Source: a virus. From it: 64,000 nucleotides of DNA. This document shows, piece after piece, positions 23,392-31,660 of this stretch (its first letter is position 1; each line of letters opens with the position of its first letter). The translations under genes and the position numbers were made by a program. Where the stretch lies: the IMG/VR virus record IMGVR_UViG_3300027899_000012, positions 26,243 through 90,242 of that record; one strand, given 5' to 3'. Below the pieces are notes generated by a model, which worked only from the letters and a program-made list of their open reading frames with translations, did no database searches and was not told the DNA's origin.

Positions 23392-24014
23392 CACAACCTC
23401 TGCAGTTCTTCGAGGATACGACTGATCGCCCACGCCTTTTCGGGATCGGTCGGAAACTCGTCCTCGGTGTCGGGATCCTCAGAACCGTCCTCGCCGTTGG
23501 ACTCCTCCCGGGCGTTGTCGCCATCGCAGTGGCCCTGGATGTACGCTTCTTTCACGAGCGATCGAAGCCTGTTGGAGACAAGCTCCGCCGTGTGCGCCCT
23601 GCACCGCCAACGCTCGAACGCTGGCGACGGGCCGTCTGGATCTGGCCCTTGCGCCTCGCGGGCTATGTGAGCTTCTAACCGCTCTATGTCTTTGCGATCG
23701 ATGTCTCGGCACCTTCGCAACGTCTCGCATTCGGCTTCCGCGCTCTTGGCCGACACGAGCGCGTCCACGAGCTTGGCGCCCATCTCGACATTCGCTCGGA
23801 TCGTGTTCTTGTAGTCCTCGCGAAGCTGCTCCAACTCCACGAGGAAACCCGCCTTCAAGAACGATCGAGCCATCGAAAGCGCGGCGCCACCGAAGCGGGT
23901 CATCTTCGCCAGGAACTGCTGCTGGCGGAGGTGCTTGTCGCGCGAAGGCGCCCCCATCCAATCCACGAAGGTGCGGCTGAGTTCTTCCAGCTGTTCCGCG
24001 GTCGGAGCGTTCAT
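23391..24014 (-). CDS. Hypothetical helical protein
   Basis: 207 residues, MNAPTAEQLEELSRTFVDWM at ATG 24014 (ATGA overlap). Heptad-like Leu/Glu/Arg pattern suggests a coiled coil around 45-130. Acidic near the C-terminus. Unknown. Confidence 0.78.
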   Translation of the reverse strand: MNAPTAEQLEELSRTFVDWMGAPSRDKHLRQQQFLAKMTRFGGAALSMARSFLKAGFLVELEQLREDYKNTIRANVEMGAKLVDALVSAKSAEAECETLRRCRDIDRKDIERLEAHIAREAQGPDPDGPSPAFERWRCRAHTAELVSNRLRSLVKEAYIQGHCDGDNAREESNGEDGSEDPDTEDEFPTDPEKAWAISRILEELQRL

Positions 24015-25603
24015 TTTCGCGTCTCCACAACGGCGTGCACCCACTGGTCGAAAATCTTGTCTTGATCGGGCGTGTTGGTGTCGCATGGCCGGACGAGGAA
24101 GAATTGGCCGTCCACGAGCTTGCGTGACAGGCGAATGATCTCGCGTGCAGTGTCTCGCTCCCTTCGCATGATCGTGATCGCGGCCAGAGCCTTCGCCATG
24201 TTGGTGCCTGGCTCGGGGACGGGAAGCAGGAGTTCTCCGGCAGCTGCAACAACGTCGGCGCGAGCTTCCCTCAGCTTCTCATCCAACTGCCGAACGAGGT
24301 CGTGGCGGTTGTGCATCCACTGTCCCAGGCTGCCGTTGACTTGCAGGTCCCAGCCGAGCTTGCGGGCGTCCTGCGTGAGCGCGTTCAGGACTTCGTCGCG
24401 TTCTTTGACGCGTTCTCTCAGTACCTCGATCGTGGTCTGGCAAGTGGTTGCCTCTCCCACCAGCCCCTGAAGGAATTCGTCCGACACCGAATCGGACAGG
24501 CTCGCACCGATCGCTCGCCCTACGTCAATCAGCGTGGATCGAAGCGCACGGACACGATTTTCTTCGTGCTTCCAGTTCGCGCAGGGGTCGCAAAGGGCGG
24601 GGCTGTCATCGCCCGCTCCGTGCGAGACGGGCCAGACCAGGCCACAACCGGCGCATCGGAACGTGGCGTTTGGATCGATCGGTAGAACGTCGAGGACCGT
24701 GTCGAAGCGGCCACCGGCCGATGTAGAGAGACAGACGCCGGTGACGACCGTGTAGCGTTGCCCACCCTCGATGACTTCTTGAAGCGTGTCACTGTTCGCG
24801 TACAGCATCTGCCGGGGACCGGCAGCGAAGCACCAGCCCTTCAGGCCTTCGGGGGCGGGCTCAACTGCGCGGTGTTCCGTCGGGTTCAGCGTCTGCTTGT
24901 GGCTCCACGTCACAAGGTCCTCGACCGTCGAATTGCCCATGCGTCGTCCGGTGCAAAGCATGTAGTTCGCCACCAACTCGTCGATCGCCTTGTGAAGGAA
25001 AGCATGGCGCTCGACGTGCTCATCCTTCGCTTGTTGGACGGGTTGCGGCGAGGGGGAGCCGGGGCTCGGGCTTCCCGACTTCTTCCACAGGCCCTCGAAG
25101 TAGGAGGCGTTTGTGAACAGGCGATCGATTGCCTTCGCCACCTCGTGACCCTTGGGCGTCAGCTGCCCCCAGGCCTGCCCCACAGACGCTTGCCACAACC
25201 CATCGAGGTCCCGCTGGTGCATCGATCGCTCGTCGTCGAGCGCGCGCTGCGTGGACGCGAGCTTGTCTCTTAGATCCTGCATTTCCTCTTGGGCGCGGCC
25301 CCAAGCCTTCTGGTTTGCTTCGAGCGCCGACTTCGCTTCGGCAAGCTCGACCCTCACGCTGTGCAACGCGGCACCTGTCAGTTCCCATTCCTCCGGTCCA
25401 GGGGCCTTCGACGACTTCGCATCCGGCCCCACGAGTTTCGCCCAGTACACGAGCGATGCAGCGTACGCGCACGCTTCCGTTCGATCCATGTACGCCACCG
25501 CCATGCCGCCGGTTTCAGGAAGAGTCATCGACAAAGCGACGCATTTCTTCCCCTGCACCGGCTCGCCCAATCCGACGGTCACGTTTGCTCTGAAAAGTTC
25601 CAT
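24011..25603 (-). CDS. Large coiled-coil protein with zinc ribbon
   Basis: 530 residues, MELFRANVTVGLGEPVQGKK at ATG 25603. Coiled coil about 75-130, a globular centre, a zinc ribbon CAGCGLVW...CDPCANW (about 325-350), then further coiled coil to the C-terminus. Could be structural or DNA-binding; no family recognised. Confidence 0.8.
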   Translation of the reverse strand: MELFRANVTVGLGEPVQGKKCVALSMTLPETGGMAVAYMDRTEACAYAASLVYWAKLVGPDAKSSKAPGPEEWELTGAALHSVRVELAEAKSALEANQKAWGRAQEEMQDLRDKLASTQRALDDERSMHQRDLDGLWQASVGQAWGQLTPKGHEVAKAIDRLFTNASYFEGLWKKSGSPSPGSPSPQPVQQAKDEHVERHAFLHKAIDELVANYMLCTGRRMGNSTVEDLVTWSHKQTLNPTEHRAVEPAPEGLKGWCFAAGPRQMLYANSDTLQEVIEGGQRYTVVTGVCLSTSAGGRFDTVLDVLPIDPNATFRCAGCGLVWPVSHGAGDDSPALCDPCANWKHEENRVRALRSTLIDVGRAIGASLSDSVSDEFLQGLVGEATTCQTTIEVLRERVKERDEVLNALTQDARKLGWDLQVNGSLGQWMHNRHDLVRQLDEKLREARADVVAAAGELLLPVPEPGTNMAKALAAITIMRRERDTAREIIRLSRKLVDGQFFLVRPCDTNTPDQDKIFDQWVHAVVETRK

Positions 25604-25607
25604 GTGC

Positions 25608-26315
25608 TCAGCACCCTTCCGTCATCGCGTCCTGAATTTGTCGGCGTAGATCGTTCACCTGCGACATGAGCTTGTTGCGCTCATCGGCCGCCGCTCCGTA
25701 CCGGCGTTCGCTCTCGTCGAGGAGGTGTCGAAGTTCCTGCACGTCGGCGATTGCGGCATCGACCACAACCGGGGCGTTGCCTGCGCCGGGCTCCAAGGCC
25801 TCCCCGATCGCGCCGAACAGACTGCGCTGCGTTTGGACGAGGCAAGCGTAGCTGTGATCTCGCGCCGCGAACCCGTCTGCCATCTGCTTCTTGAGCGATT
25901 GCACGACCAAGGCATGATCCTTCTCGTGCTGCTGGCAAACATCGAGTTCCCTCATCAGCCGCTTGGCTACGCTGGTAAGAGTCTCGGTTGAAGTGCTGTG
26001 CAGAATCCCGTGCAACACGTCTGCCTCGTGCTGCTCCATCGGCTCAACATCAGGCATGGCGTGCACGAGTTCGTCGCGCCAGTCGGCGCGGAGCCTTTTC
26101 GCCTCGTCTTCCAACTTCACGAAGCGCTTCTCTCCTTTCATCAGCGCCCGATCGATGTGCTCGCGAAGCAGAGCGGCCATGGCCGTCACCTGCTCCTTCG
26201 ACTCCGCGCGAAGCTTCTCGGACATCGCTTCCACCTGGCGTTGCGCGCACTCCCCAGAGTGATTTTCCGCGCCCACGAGCACCTTTCCGCAGTACGCGCA
26301 CGAGAAGGTTCCCAT
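25608..26315 (-). CDS. Coiled-coil protein with N-terminal zinc finger
   Basis: 235 residues, MGTFSCAYCGKVLVGAENHS at ATG 26315. CAYCGKVLVGAENHSGEC is a CCHC-type finger, followed by long helices with coiled-coil character to the end. Abuts the downstream coiled-coil gene; the two may interact. Confidence 0.8.
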   Translation of the reverse strand: MGTFSCAYCGKVLVGAENHSGECAQRQVEAMSEKLRAESKEQVTAMAALLREHIDRALMKGEKRFVKLEDEAKRLRADWRDELVHAMPDVEPMEQHEADVLHGILHSTSTETLTSVAKRLMRELDVCQQHEKDHALVVQSLKKQMADGFAARDHSYACLVQTQRSLFGAIGEALEPGAGNAPVVVDAAIADVQELRHLLDESERRYGAAADERNKLMSQVNDLRRQIQDAMTEGC

Positions 26316-26316
26316 A

Positions 26317-27156
26317 TCAGCCTCCCACCATCACGACCGCCTCTTCCCACAACCGGGCGAGAAGTCCGTCGGGAGCGATGACGCGCACTTCTCTCTGGCG
26401 ACCGCAGTTGTCGCTCACGTTGATGTGCACTTGCCACAGTGGGCCGTCTGCCGGCGTTTCTCTAAGCACTTCGGCGTTGCAATTCGAGAGGATGAAGGGG
26501 CGATTGTCGAAGCGTCCCTCGCCTTCCACTGGATCCAAGATGCCCGGTCGCGCCTTGCTGGCGAGGGCCCGCACCATGCGCGCCAGCCTGATATCGGTGT
26601 CCCTGTCGAGGATGGCGAAACTTTCGCTCACGGAGAAGCCTGTCTTTCGCGCCCAGGCAACCGGATCGTTCACCCTGCTCCCCAGGATCGATTTCTCGTA
26701 ATCGATCGCCCACCGAAGAAGCGCGTTCTCCAGCGGCTCCACGTCTCCTGCCGCCCACTCGTTCCATGCGCGCGTGAAAGCCCGCAGCCCGACGTGCAAC
26801 CTCTCCCCGTCGCCCTTGTAGGATTGGCCGTTGCTGGATGCGTGCAACACCAAACATCGATCGGGCGTGTCCCCGTCGCCCAGCATCACGCATCCTACGA
26901 AATGGTGGATGGAGGTGCCGGTGATCGTGATGCAGTCCGCCTGCACGACCGCCTGTGCGGACACGCCCGCCTTCGTCACAGCGGCCGACAGGATCTGCCA
27001 GTCCTTCTGCGACATGTGAGAGCGCTTGCACCAACACTGGCTCGGGATGGGAGGGACGCTGAGTTCTCGCACCTTCTCTTCGTATCGCTCCCGTTCCTTG
27101 GCAATCTGGGCCACGCCGATGCGCTGAATGAACGAGCCTTCCAACTTGAACGTCAT
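26317..27156 (-). CDS. Hypothetical protein
   Basis: 279 residues, MTFKLEGSFIQRIGVAQIAK at ATG 27156 (ATGA overlap). N-terminal helix then a globular domain with ITITGTSIHHFVGCVMLGDG. Unknown. Confidence 0.8.
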   Translation of the reverse strand: MTFKLEGSFIQRIGVAQIAKERERYEEKVRELSVPPIPSQCWCKRSHMSQKDWQILSAAVTKAGVSAQAVVQADCITITGTSIHHFVGCVMLGDGDTPDRCLVLHASSNGQSYKGDGERLHVGLRAFTRAWNEWAAGDVEPLENALLRWAIDYEKSILGSRVNDPVAWARKTGFSVSESFAILDRDTDIRLARMVRALASKARPGILDPVEGEGRFDNRPFILSNCNAEVLRETPADGPLWQVHINVSDNCGRQREVRVIAPDGLLARLWEEAVVMVGG

Positions 27157-27380
27157 TGATCATCTCCTTCGATCTCAGGATTCGCCAGCATCTTGCTCAC
27201 CATGGCGTCGATGTGCTCCGGCGGGATCCCCTGCTTCACCATGCCCTTGCGCACGGAAATCAACGCTTCGATCGCTTCCGGCGTCATCGTGGTGACGCAG
27301 CGGTGGCACTCCTGGTAGGCCCATCCCGTGCGTTCCTGCAGAGCGCGCGCCTTCTTCTTGTGCGGGCTTTTCTGCGTCAT
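27153..27380 (-). CDS. Small hypothetical protein
   Basis: 75 residues, MTQKSPHKKKARALQERTGW at ATG 27380, two bases after the upstream stop. Basic N-terminus with YQECHRCV; UBA-like or helical remainder. Unknown. Confidence 0.75.
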   Translation of the reverse strand: MTQKSPHKKKARALQERTGWAYQECHRCVTTMTPEAIEALISVRKGMVKQGIPPEHIDAMVSKMLANPEIEGDDQ

Positions 27381-27382
27381 GG

Positions 27383-27568
27383 TCAGCCTCCCCCTTCCAT
27401 CATGGAGCGGTAGGGATCCCAGCACGCATCGTGGATCCAGAATTCGCGCCCTTCCTCGCCGATGCTCAACCGGCGGCCCTTCTCAACGGCCTGGTTGCAC
27501 CAGACGCATTTCGTCGGCTTGGGGGGAACGGTGGGGGGCGGCGATTGATCGTCGAGGGGGCATCGCAT
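27383..27568 (-). CDS. Small zinc-binding protein, leaderless
   Basis: 61 residues, MRCPLDDQSPPPTVPPKPTK at ATG 27568. CVWCNQAVEKG and IHDACWD suggest a small zinc fold. A full promoter ends exactly six bases before the ATG, so the mRNA is probably leaderless. Confidence 0.78.
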   Translation of the reverse strand: MRCPLDDQSPPPTVPPKPTKCVWCNQAVEKGRRLSIGEEGREFWIHDACWDPYRSMMEGGG

Positions 27569-27574
27569 CGCACA

Positions 27575-27603
27575 TGCTTAGCAAGTGCGTAGCTTTGCGT
27601 CAA
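27575..27603 (-). promoter_or_regulatory. Leaderless-type promoter
   Basis: TTGACG, 17-base spacer, TAAGCA, six bases, ATG 27568. The spacer and -10 include ATGCTTAGCAAGTG (plus strand), identical to a 14-base stretch at the ssb promoter. Confidence 0.7.
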
Positions 27604-27606
27604 CGG

Positions 27607-27882
27607 CTATTTCGGAGGGGCGTCTTTCGCGGCTTCTTCGGCGGCGAACACCTCGCACAGCGTCTTGCCGACGGGCTTCACGCTCAGCCACCGACAGACC
27701 TGCACCTTGGCTGTACCGTCCTCCGCGAACGATTCAACTCGCCACATCCAGCCCGGCGCTCCGGGAACCAGGAAGTGCCACGCAGCCAGGCGGCTTTTTC
27801 GTTGCGCGACGGTGTCGTACGGCTGCTTCAAGTGCTCTCGCACGTCAGCTTCGATAGCGCTCATTTTCTCCGCGGTCATCAT
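27607..27882 (-). CDS. Hypothetical protein
   Basis: 91 residues from ATG 27882 (TGATG overlap; a second ATG follows immediately). Helical N-terminus, then beta-like WHFLVPGAPGWMWRVESFAE. Unknown. Confidence 0.75.
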   Translation of the reverse strand: MMTAEKMSAIEADVREHLKQPYDTVAQRKSRLAAWHFLVPGAPGWMWRVESFAEDGTAKVQVCRWLSVKPVGKTLCEVFAAEEAAKDAPPK

Positions 27883-28067
27883 CACTTGTACCCCGTGCTT
27901 CCCCACCGGCCGCCCTTGAGCGCGAAGTTGCAGGACGAGATCAGCCTGTGGGCGCTTTCTTTCTTGCACTTCGGGCACACCTTGTCGGGATCTTCCTTGA
28001 TGCTTTGTTCCTGCTCCCAGCTGTGCGCGCAGTCAGGATCCAAGCACTCGTAGTCGTAGGTCGGCAT
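27882..28067 (-). CDS. FmdB-like zinc-ribbon protein
   Basis: 61 residues, MPTYDYECLDPDCAHSWEQE at ATG 28067. The MPTYxYxC...H start with CPKCKK downstream is the FmdB/CxxC_CxxC_SSSS regulatory-protein signature, a small zinc ribbon of uncertain function. Confidence 0.85.
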   Translation of the reverse strand: MPTYDYECLDPDCAHSWEQEQSIKEDPDKVCPKCKKESAHRLISSCNFALKGGRWGSTGYK

Positions 28068-28069
28068 CG

Positions 28070-28297
28070 CTAGTTCACCATCGTTGTGGGAGACAGTCCT
28101 CTCTTCTCGTTCCAGGCCGCCGCACACTGCCCTCCGCACACGGGCTTGTTCGTGCCCATCTCGAACCACCAGCCGTAGACGGACGCCGCAATCATTTGAG
28201 CTTCCTCCGCGCCCGCCGGAGTCGATACGATGAGCATCTTCCTGCAGTTTTCGCACGTGAACTTGTGCTCGACCTCGATCTTGGCGGGCTCGCTCAT
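28070..28297 (-). CDS. Small zinc-binding protein
   Basis: 75 residues, MSEPAKIEVEHKFTCENCRK at ATG 28297 (ATGA overlap). CENC and CGGQCAAAW make a probable zinc ribbon. Unknown. Confidence 0.78.
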   Translation of the reverse strand: MSEPAKIEVEHKFTCENCRKMLIVSTPAGAEEAQMIAASVYGWWFEMGTNKPVCGGQCAAAWNEKRGLSPTTMVN

Positions 28298-28539
28298 TTG
28301 CCTTCCTCGTGGATGTTCACAACCCCGGCGTCGATGCACTTCTTGAAGGTTTCTGCGTTGATATGCACGTTGTACACCGTGCCGCCGATCTCGACGCCTG
28401 CGTAGTAGTAGGGTCGAGGCGCTCTCCCACCGACAAAGGTCACCGGAAGCAACCGAACGTGCCGGATGCTGAGCGAGAGCGAGGCTTCCTGCTCACGCAG
28501 GTGTCGAACAAGCTTTCGGAAAGAACCAGCAGCGGGCAT
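28294..28539 (-). CDS. Small hypothetical protein, leaderless
   Basis: 81 residues, MPAAGSFRKLVRHLREQEAS at ATG 28539, with a promoter whose -10 lies six bases upstream. Beta-rich C-terminal half (YYYAGVEIGGTVYNVHINAE). First gene of the leftward small-protein operon. Confidence 0.78.
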   Translation of the reverse strand: MPAAGSFRKLVRHLREQEASLSLSIRHVRLLPVTFVGGRAPRPYYYAGVEIGGTVYNVHINAETFKKCIDAGVVNIHEEGK

Positions 28540-28545
28540 GGCCCG

Positions 28546-28574
28546 TGCGTATCACATGCTTACGGCGAGGGCAA
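28546..28574 (-). promoter_or_regulatory. Leaderless-type promoter
   Basis: TTGCCC, 17-base spacer, TACGCA, six bases, ATG 28539. The spacer contains GTAAGCATGTGA, related to the dispersed operator. Confidence 0.65.
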
Positions 28575-29231
28575 GAGGGTCGCGACCGGCCCGGAGGGGG
28601 TGGCGGCCACTTCGATTGCGGGCGGCGCGGGCATCGGCTTGTTGTTGAGCTTCTTCGCCAACCGGATTCGCCGCTCGCTCTTGTTTCGGCCGTCTTCGCT
28701 CGTGGCGTTGCCGGCGGCGTAGATGACCAGACGGTAGTCGAGAGGCAATCCTGGGGTGGATGAGAACGAGCGTCGGGCAGCGTGGAGGGTGGCCCGGATG
28801 CACTTCTCCCGGTCCTGGACCAGGTCCCGACCGCTCCAACCTTCAGATGTGCGTTCGGCGCTGTCGTAGCCCCCTCCGGGAAGCATCTTGAGTCCCAAGT
28901 TGTGCTGGCCCATGCACCAGGATCGACCGTGGTCCTGCCATCCGGTGCCTGCGAGTCGAAGTCGGTCGATGTCCAAGTCCACGTCCCGGCGCCAGCCGGC
29001 AGACTCGTGGAAAGTGAGCGAAATCAGCAGCGAAGCAGTGAACTTCCGAGAAAGAACCGGTTCCTCCGAAGGATCCTGAACGACTCTACGAATTACCTCT
29101 GCGATTTCCGTGTACCGCTGCTTACCGTCCTCTACGCTTTCCTTGGCAGCGGTGATGAATGTGGGCCGGCCGGGAGGGGCCAACGCAACCATGGTCGTGA
29201 AGATCCATGTACTCAAGGTTGTGGGGTCCAT
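28560..29231 (-). CDS. Lysozyme-like/transglycosylase-like protein (tentative)
   Basis: 223 residues, MDPTTLSTWIFTTMVALAPP at ATG 29231. The segment LLISLTFHESAGWRRDVD, with a Glu after a helix, then GTGWQDHGRSWCMGQHNLG resembles lysozyme-fold active-site surroundings. Pro/Ala-rich C-terminus. A TTGACT at 29263-29268 could be its -35. Assignment is by eye. Confidence 0.6.
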   Translation of the reverse strand: MDPTTLSTWIFTTMVALAPPGRPTFITAAKESVEDGKQRYTEIAEVIRRVVQDPSEEPVLSRKFTASLLISLTFHESAGWRRDVDLDIDRLRLAGTGWQDHGRSWCMGQHNLGLKMLPGGGYDSAERTSEGWSGRDLVQDREKCIRATLHAARRSFSSTPGLPLDYRLVIYAAGNATSEDGRNKSERRIRLAKKLNNKPMPAPPAIEVAATPSGPVATLLPSP

Positions 29232-29332
29232 GGCCGAAGTGGTGACACAGGGCCGGTCGTGAAGTCAACACGGCCCGTTCACGGTGGCGGGCGCTGGCCG
29301 GCGGCGCTCTCGTGGGAAGCAAGCGGTGCGGG

Positions 29333-29338
29333 TAGGAT
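29333..29338 (+). promoter_or_regulatory. -10 box before a leaderless start
   Basis: TAGGAT six bases before ATG 29345, the same geometry as the other leaderless starts; no good -35 is visible. Confidence 0.4.
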
Positions 29339-29344
29339 GGGTTT

Positions 29345-29797
29345 ATGGCGAGCATGGTTATTTTGCCGGTGTGGGACTCTCAGGTGGCGATGACGGGGCG
29401 CGCGGCGGGGTCGAAAGGCCCAGGTCGGGGCGGCATCTTTGGATTGGGAGCGGCCGCTCCTCTCACCCCGGCGCCTGGCCCCACGGACGTCGTGGTTGAC
29501 AGCCTCCCGGCCAACTGTCCCGACTGCCCGCCGACGATCTCGTGCGCTCCCTGCCCCCCAACATCCTGTCCGAAGCTCCCCGAAAGCCTGGCGAAGCAGG
29601 TGGGATGGCACTTCTGGGGGGACCCGGCCACCGGCAAGACCATGTGCGTCCGAACGCGCGCACCATCAGAGGCAATGGATGTCACCCCGGGATATCTCGC
29701 ATGGATCGAGGCCCACGCGATGGTTTCCGCCATCATCTTCGGCGTCGGAGTGCTCGGCATCGGAGCCTGCGTCGCTTACTCTCGCCGCCATGGTTGA
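29345..29797 (+). CDS. Cys/Pro-rich membrane protein
   Basis: 150 residues, MASMVILPVWDSQVAMTGRA at ATG 29345. Gly/Pro-rich N-terminus, a Cys-Pro cluster (CPDCPPTISCAPCPPTSCP, about 58-76), then a C-terminal transmembrane helix (AIIFGVGVLGIGACVAY). Type and size recall the small membrane proteins at 19.7-20.3 kb. Possible virion component. Confidence 0.72.
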   Translation: MASMVILPVWDSQVAMTGRAAGSKGPGRGGIFGLGAAAPLTPAPGPTDVVVDSLPANCPDCPPTISCAPCPPTSCPKLPESLAKQVGWHFWGDPATGKTMCVRTRAPSEAMDVTPGYLAWIEAHAMVSAIIFGVGVLGIGACVAYSRRHG

Positions 29798-29822
29798 CAC
29801 GTGCTCAGCACACCGATAGCGT
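29794..29822 (+). promoter_or_regulatory. Leaderless-type promoter with perfect palindrome
   Basis: TTGACA, 17-base spacer, TAGCGT, six bases, ATG 29829. The spacer holds the perfect palindrome GTGCTCAGCAC. Confidence 0.7.
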
Positions 29823-29828
29823 GTGCGC

Positions 29829-30218
29829 ATGAGCCGCCTCCCCGAATCCCTCATGGCCCTGGCCGACGTTCTCGAAGAAGCCCTACTCTTTGACCCGTGC
29901 GACTACGACGCGGCCATTGTCGGTTGTGTCGAAAACTCGAAGGGGGAGAAAGTCGTTGCCTACGACTACGAAAAGCTCGCGGAAATTACCGCGCTCATCT
30001 GCGGCGCTTCACCAGGAACCCCGGGCTGGGAAGACGCCTGCGAGGAGGCCATGCAGCACGTGGACTACAACATGGTCCGCGGAGCGATGTACATGCAGAA
30101 CAAGCGAGGCCCGGTCGTGCTCGCGAAGGTTCAGGACGAGCAGGCCCTGCTGGAGGCCGACGAGGACGACCCGACGGTGATCGTGGAGCTTGCCGGAGAG
30201 CGCTGGACGTACGCTTGA
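29829..30218 (+). CDS. Hypothetical acidic protein, leaderless
   Basis: 129 residues, MSRLPESLMALADVLEEALL at ATG 29829, fixed by the promoter geometry rather than the upstream GTG at 29823. Acidic throughout. Unknown. Confidence 0.78.
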   Translation: MSRLPESLMALADVLEEALLFDPCDYDAAIVGCVENSKGEKVVAYDYEKLAEITALICGASPGTPGWEDACEEAMQHVDYNMVRGAMYMQNKRGPVVLAKVQDEQALLEADEDDPTVIVELAGERWTYA

Positions 30219-30403
30219 GCGACTGCCGAGCTTGCGAAGGGCGAGGAAAGGTCTGGGTCCGGCACTGGGACCCGTGGATCGGCCTTTGCGTGGTCTACGA
30301 GGACGTGTGCGAAGCCTGTTACGGCGCCGGAATTGACCTGGCGGACGACGATGCTTGGGAAGAAGCGGGCCTTCCGAACAAGCCAAAGCCCCGAAGCCGA
30401 TGA
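30215..30403 (+). CDS. DnaJ-type zinc finger protein, TTG start
   Basis: 62 residues from TTG 30215, overlapping the upstream stop as TTGA. CRACEGRGKV and CEACYGAGID are CxxCxGxG repeats. An acidic segment then a basic tail follow. Confidence 0.7.
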   Translation: MSDCRACEGRGKVWVRHWDPWIGLCVVYEDVCEACYGAGIDLADDDAWEEAGLPNKPKPRSR

Positions 30404-30487
30404 GAGCCGCGGGCCTCAGCCCAGGCGAAGGCGAACGCCTGACGCGAAGGGAATGAGTCATCATTCTACGCGCCTACCCCTTTGCCG

Positions 30488-30931
30488 TCAACCCCCTTCG
30501 ATCCAGGCTTCGTCCAGCCAGGTGCCAACGTCCGGCAGCGGAGAGTCTCCGTCGATCGCCCACCACAGGTGCTCGACGCCTTCCTGCTCCGGGTCCTGAT
30601 CGTGCTTGCCTGCGCAGCCGTACGGCATCATCACGTGCAAAACGATCGCGTGCTCCGGGTAGAACATGCGATGGAGCAGGTTCAACTCAGAGCGCCTCAC
30701 GGGCTTGCCGTCCCGGTGGCCGACGATCAGATGCCACCACCTCTTGCCAGAAGCGTCCTGGGTGCCAACAGCGCGCGCGCACAGGCCGTCATCGCGCTCG
30801 TACATCCCCCCGTCGTGGCAGTTCTCAACCCGGGCCCAGCCCTTGGGAAGCCGAGCGGGCAGGTTAAGAAGGGCCCACGTGATGGGAACGGGCTGGTCCT
30901 TGATCATCTTCGCGAGGGTGCCAGGTCGCAT
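30488..30931 (-). CDS. DUF7694-like protein, leaderless
   Basis: 147 residues, MRPGTLAKMIKDQPVPITWA at ATG 30931. The layout WWHLIVGHRDGKPVRRSEL...RMFYPEHAIVLHVMMP...HLWWAIDG...LPDV resembles the phage DUF7694 family, whose function is unknown. A second relative is at 48260-48658. Confidence 0.7.
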   Translation of the reverse strand: MRPGTLAKMIKDQPVPITWALLNLPARLPKGWARVENCHDGGMYERDDGLCARAVGTQDASGKRWWHLIVGHRDGKPVRRSELNLLHRMFYPEHAIVLHVMMPYGCAGKHDQDPEQEGVEHLWWAIDGDSPLPDVGTWLDEAWIEGG

Positions 30932-30937
30932 CCCCGG

Positions 30938-30966
30938 AAACTACGCGCGTGCGCAGCATGCGTCAA
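30938..30966 (-). promoter_or_regulatory. Leaderless-type promoter
   Basis: TTGACG, 17-base spacer CATGCTGCGCACGCGCG, TAGTTT, six bases, ATG 30931. Confidence 0.7.
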
Positions 30967-30985
30967 GCTCTGACAAAGCGCGATG

Positions 30986-31014
30986 TTGACGGCACGTCTA
31001 GCACGTGATACGCA
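30986..31014 (+). promoter_or_regulatory. Leaderless-type promoter
   Basis: TTGACG, 17-base spacer, TACGCA, six bases, ATG 31021. The spacer is GCACGTCTAGCACGTGA, with inverted CACGT/ACGTG halves. It stands back to back with the leftward promoter at 30938-30966. Confidence 0.72.
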
Positions 31015-31020
31015 CGTCTC

Positions 31021-31284
31021 ATGTCTGCAGCGACCAGCAAGAAATCGACGAAGACCCCCAAGCGCGAAACCTACGAGGCGACGGTGATGCTCAGAATCAC
31101 CAGCGAATTCACCGAGCGGTTGGACAGGGCAGCAGACTTGCTCGCGACCAAGGAGCGAGCATTCGGGCGCGCGAGGAAAGTTGGCCGGGCGACTGTTGTC
31201 TACGAAGCGATGGTGCTAGGGCTTCCATTGCTGGAAAAGGACGTGGCAACGAAGAAGGGAGCGGCCGATGACGCAGCAGAGTGA
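31021..31284 (+). CDS. Ribbon-helix-helix-like DNA-binding protein (tentative)
   Basis: 87 residues, MSAATSKKSTKTPKRETYEA at ATG 31021. After a basic arm, VMLRITSEFTERLDRAADLL has the strand-helix start of a ribbon-helix-helix fold and a second helix ATVVYEAMVLGL follows. Such proteins dimerise on short palindromes, so it is a candidate for binding the CACGTGCTAA-type sites, including the one at its own promoter. Confidence 0.65.
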   Translation: MSAATSKKSTKTPKRETYEATVMLRITSEFTERLDRAADLLATKERAFGRARKVGRATVVYEAMVLGLPLLEKDVATKKGAADDAAE

Positions 31285-31660
31285 GGAGAAGCCGGGTCTG
31301 GCGAAAGCCGGAGTGCCCGCGGAGATCGCGGAAGTGCAGTCGGAGCCCGCACCCACGATCGAAGTGGTCGATGCCCAGGAAATGCTGCTTCAACGCGTCT
31401 TGCAGCACGCTTTGAACGTCCTGGTGGCCTTCCGGATCCGCGCCATCGATCGCACCGTGTACCTGCTCAAGGACATGAGCGCCGAGGATCTAGAAACGGC
31501 CGTGTCCGTGGCCGAACTCACCAAGCTCGCGATCGAGCACAAGTGCGAGGGCATCGACCTGCTGACCAAGCCGCCCGTGGTAATCGTCACCGAGACGGCC
31601 ATCCGCGACAGGAACGACACGGTAGTGACCGGTGCAGGCGGGGTTTTCAACGATCGCTAA
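31268..31660 (+). CDS. Hypothetical protein
   Basis: 130 residues, MTQQSEEKPGLAKAGVPAEI at ATG 31268, overlapping the upstream gene by 17 bases. Disordered N-terminus then two long helices (LLQRVLQHALNVLVAFRIRA). Unknown. Its stop overlaps the convergent gene by four bases. Confidence 0.78.
   Translation: MTQQSEEKPGLAKAGVPAEIAEVQSEPAPTIEVVDAQEMLLQRVLQHALNVLVAFRIRAIDRTVYLLKDMSAEDLETAVSVAELTKLAIEHKCEGIDLLTKPPVVIVTETAIRDRNDTVVTGAGGVFNDR

Noticed and set aside
30404-30487. Terminator between convergent genes (AGGCGAACGCCT)
   Set aside because: Short stem without a T-run; not called.
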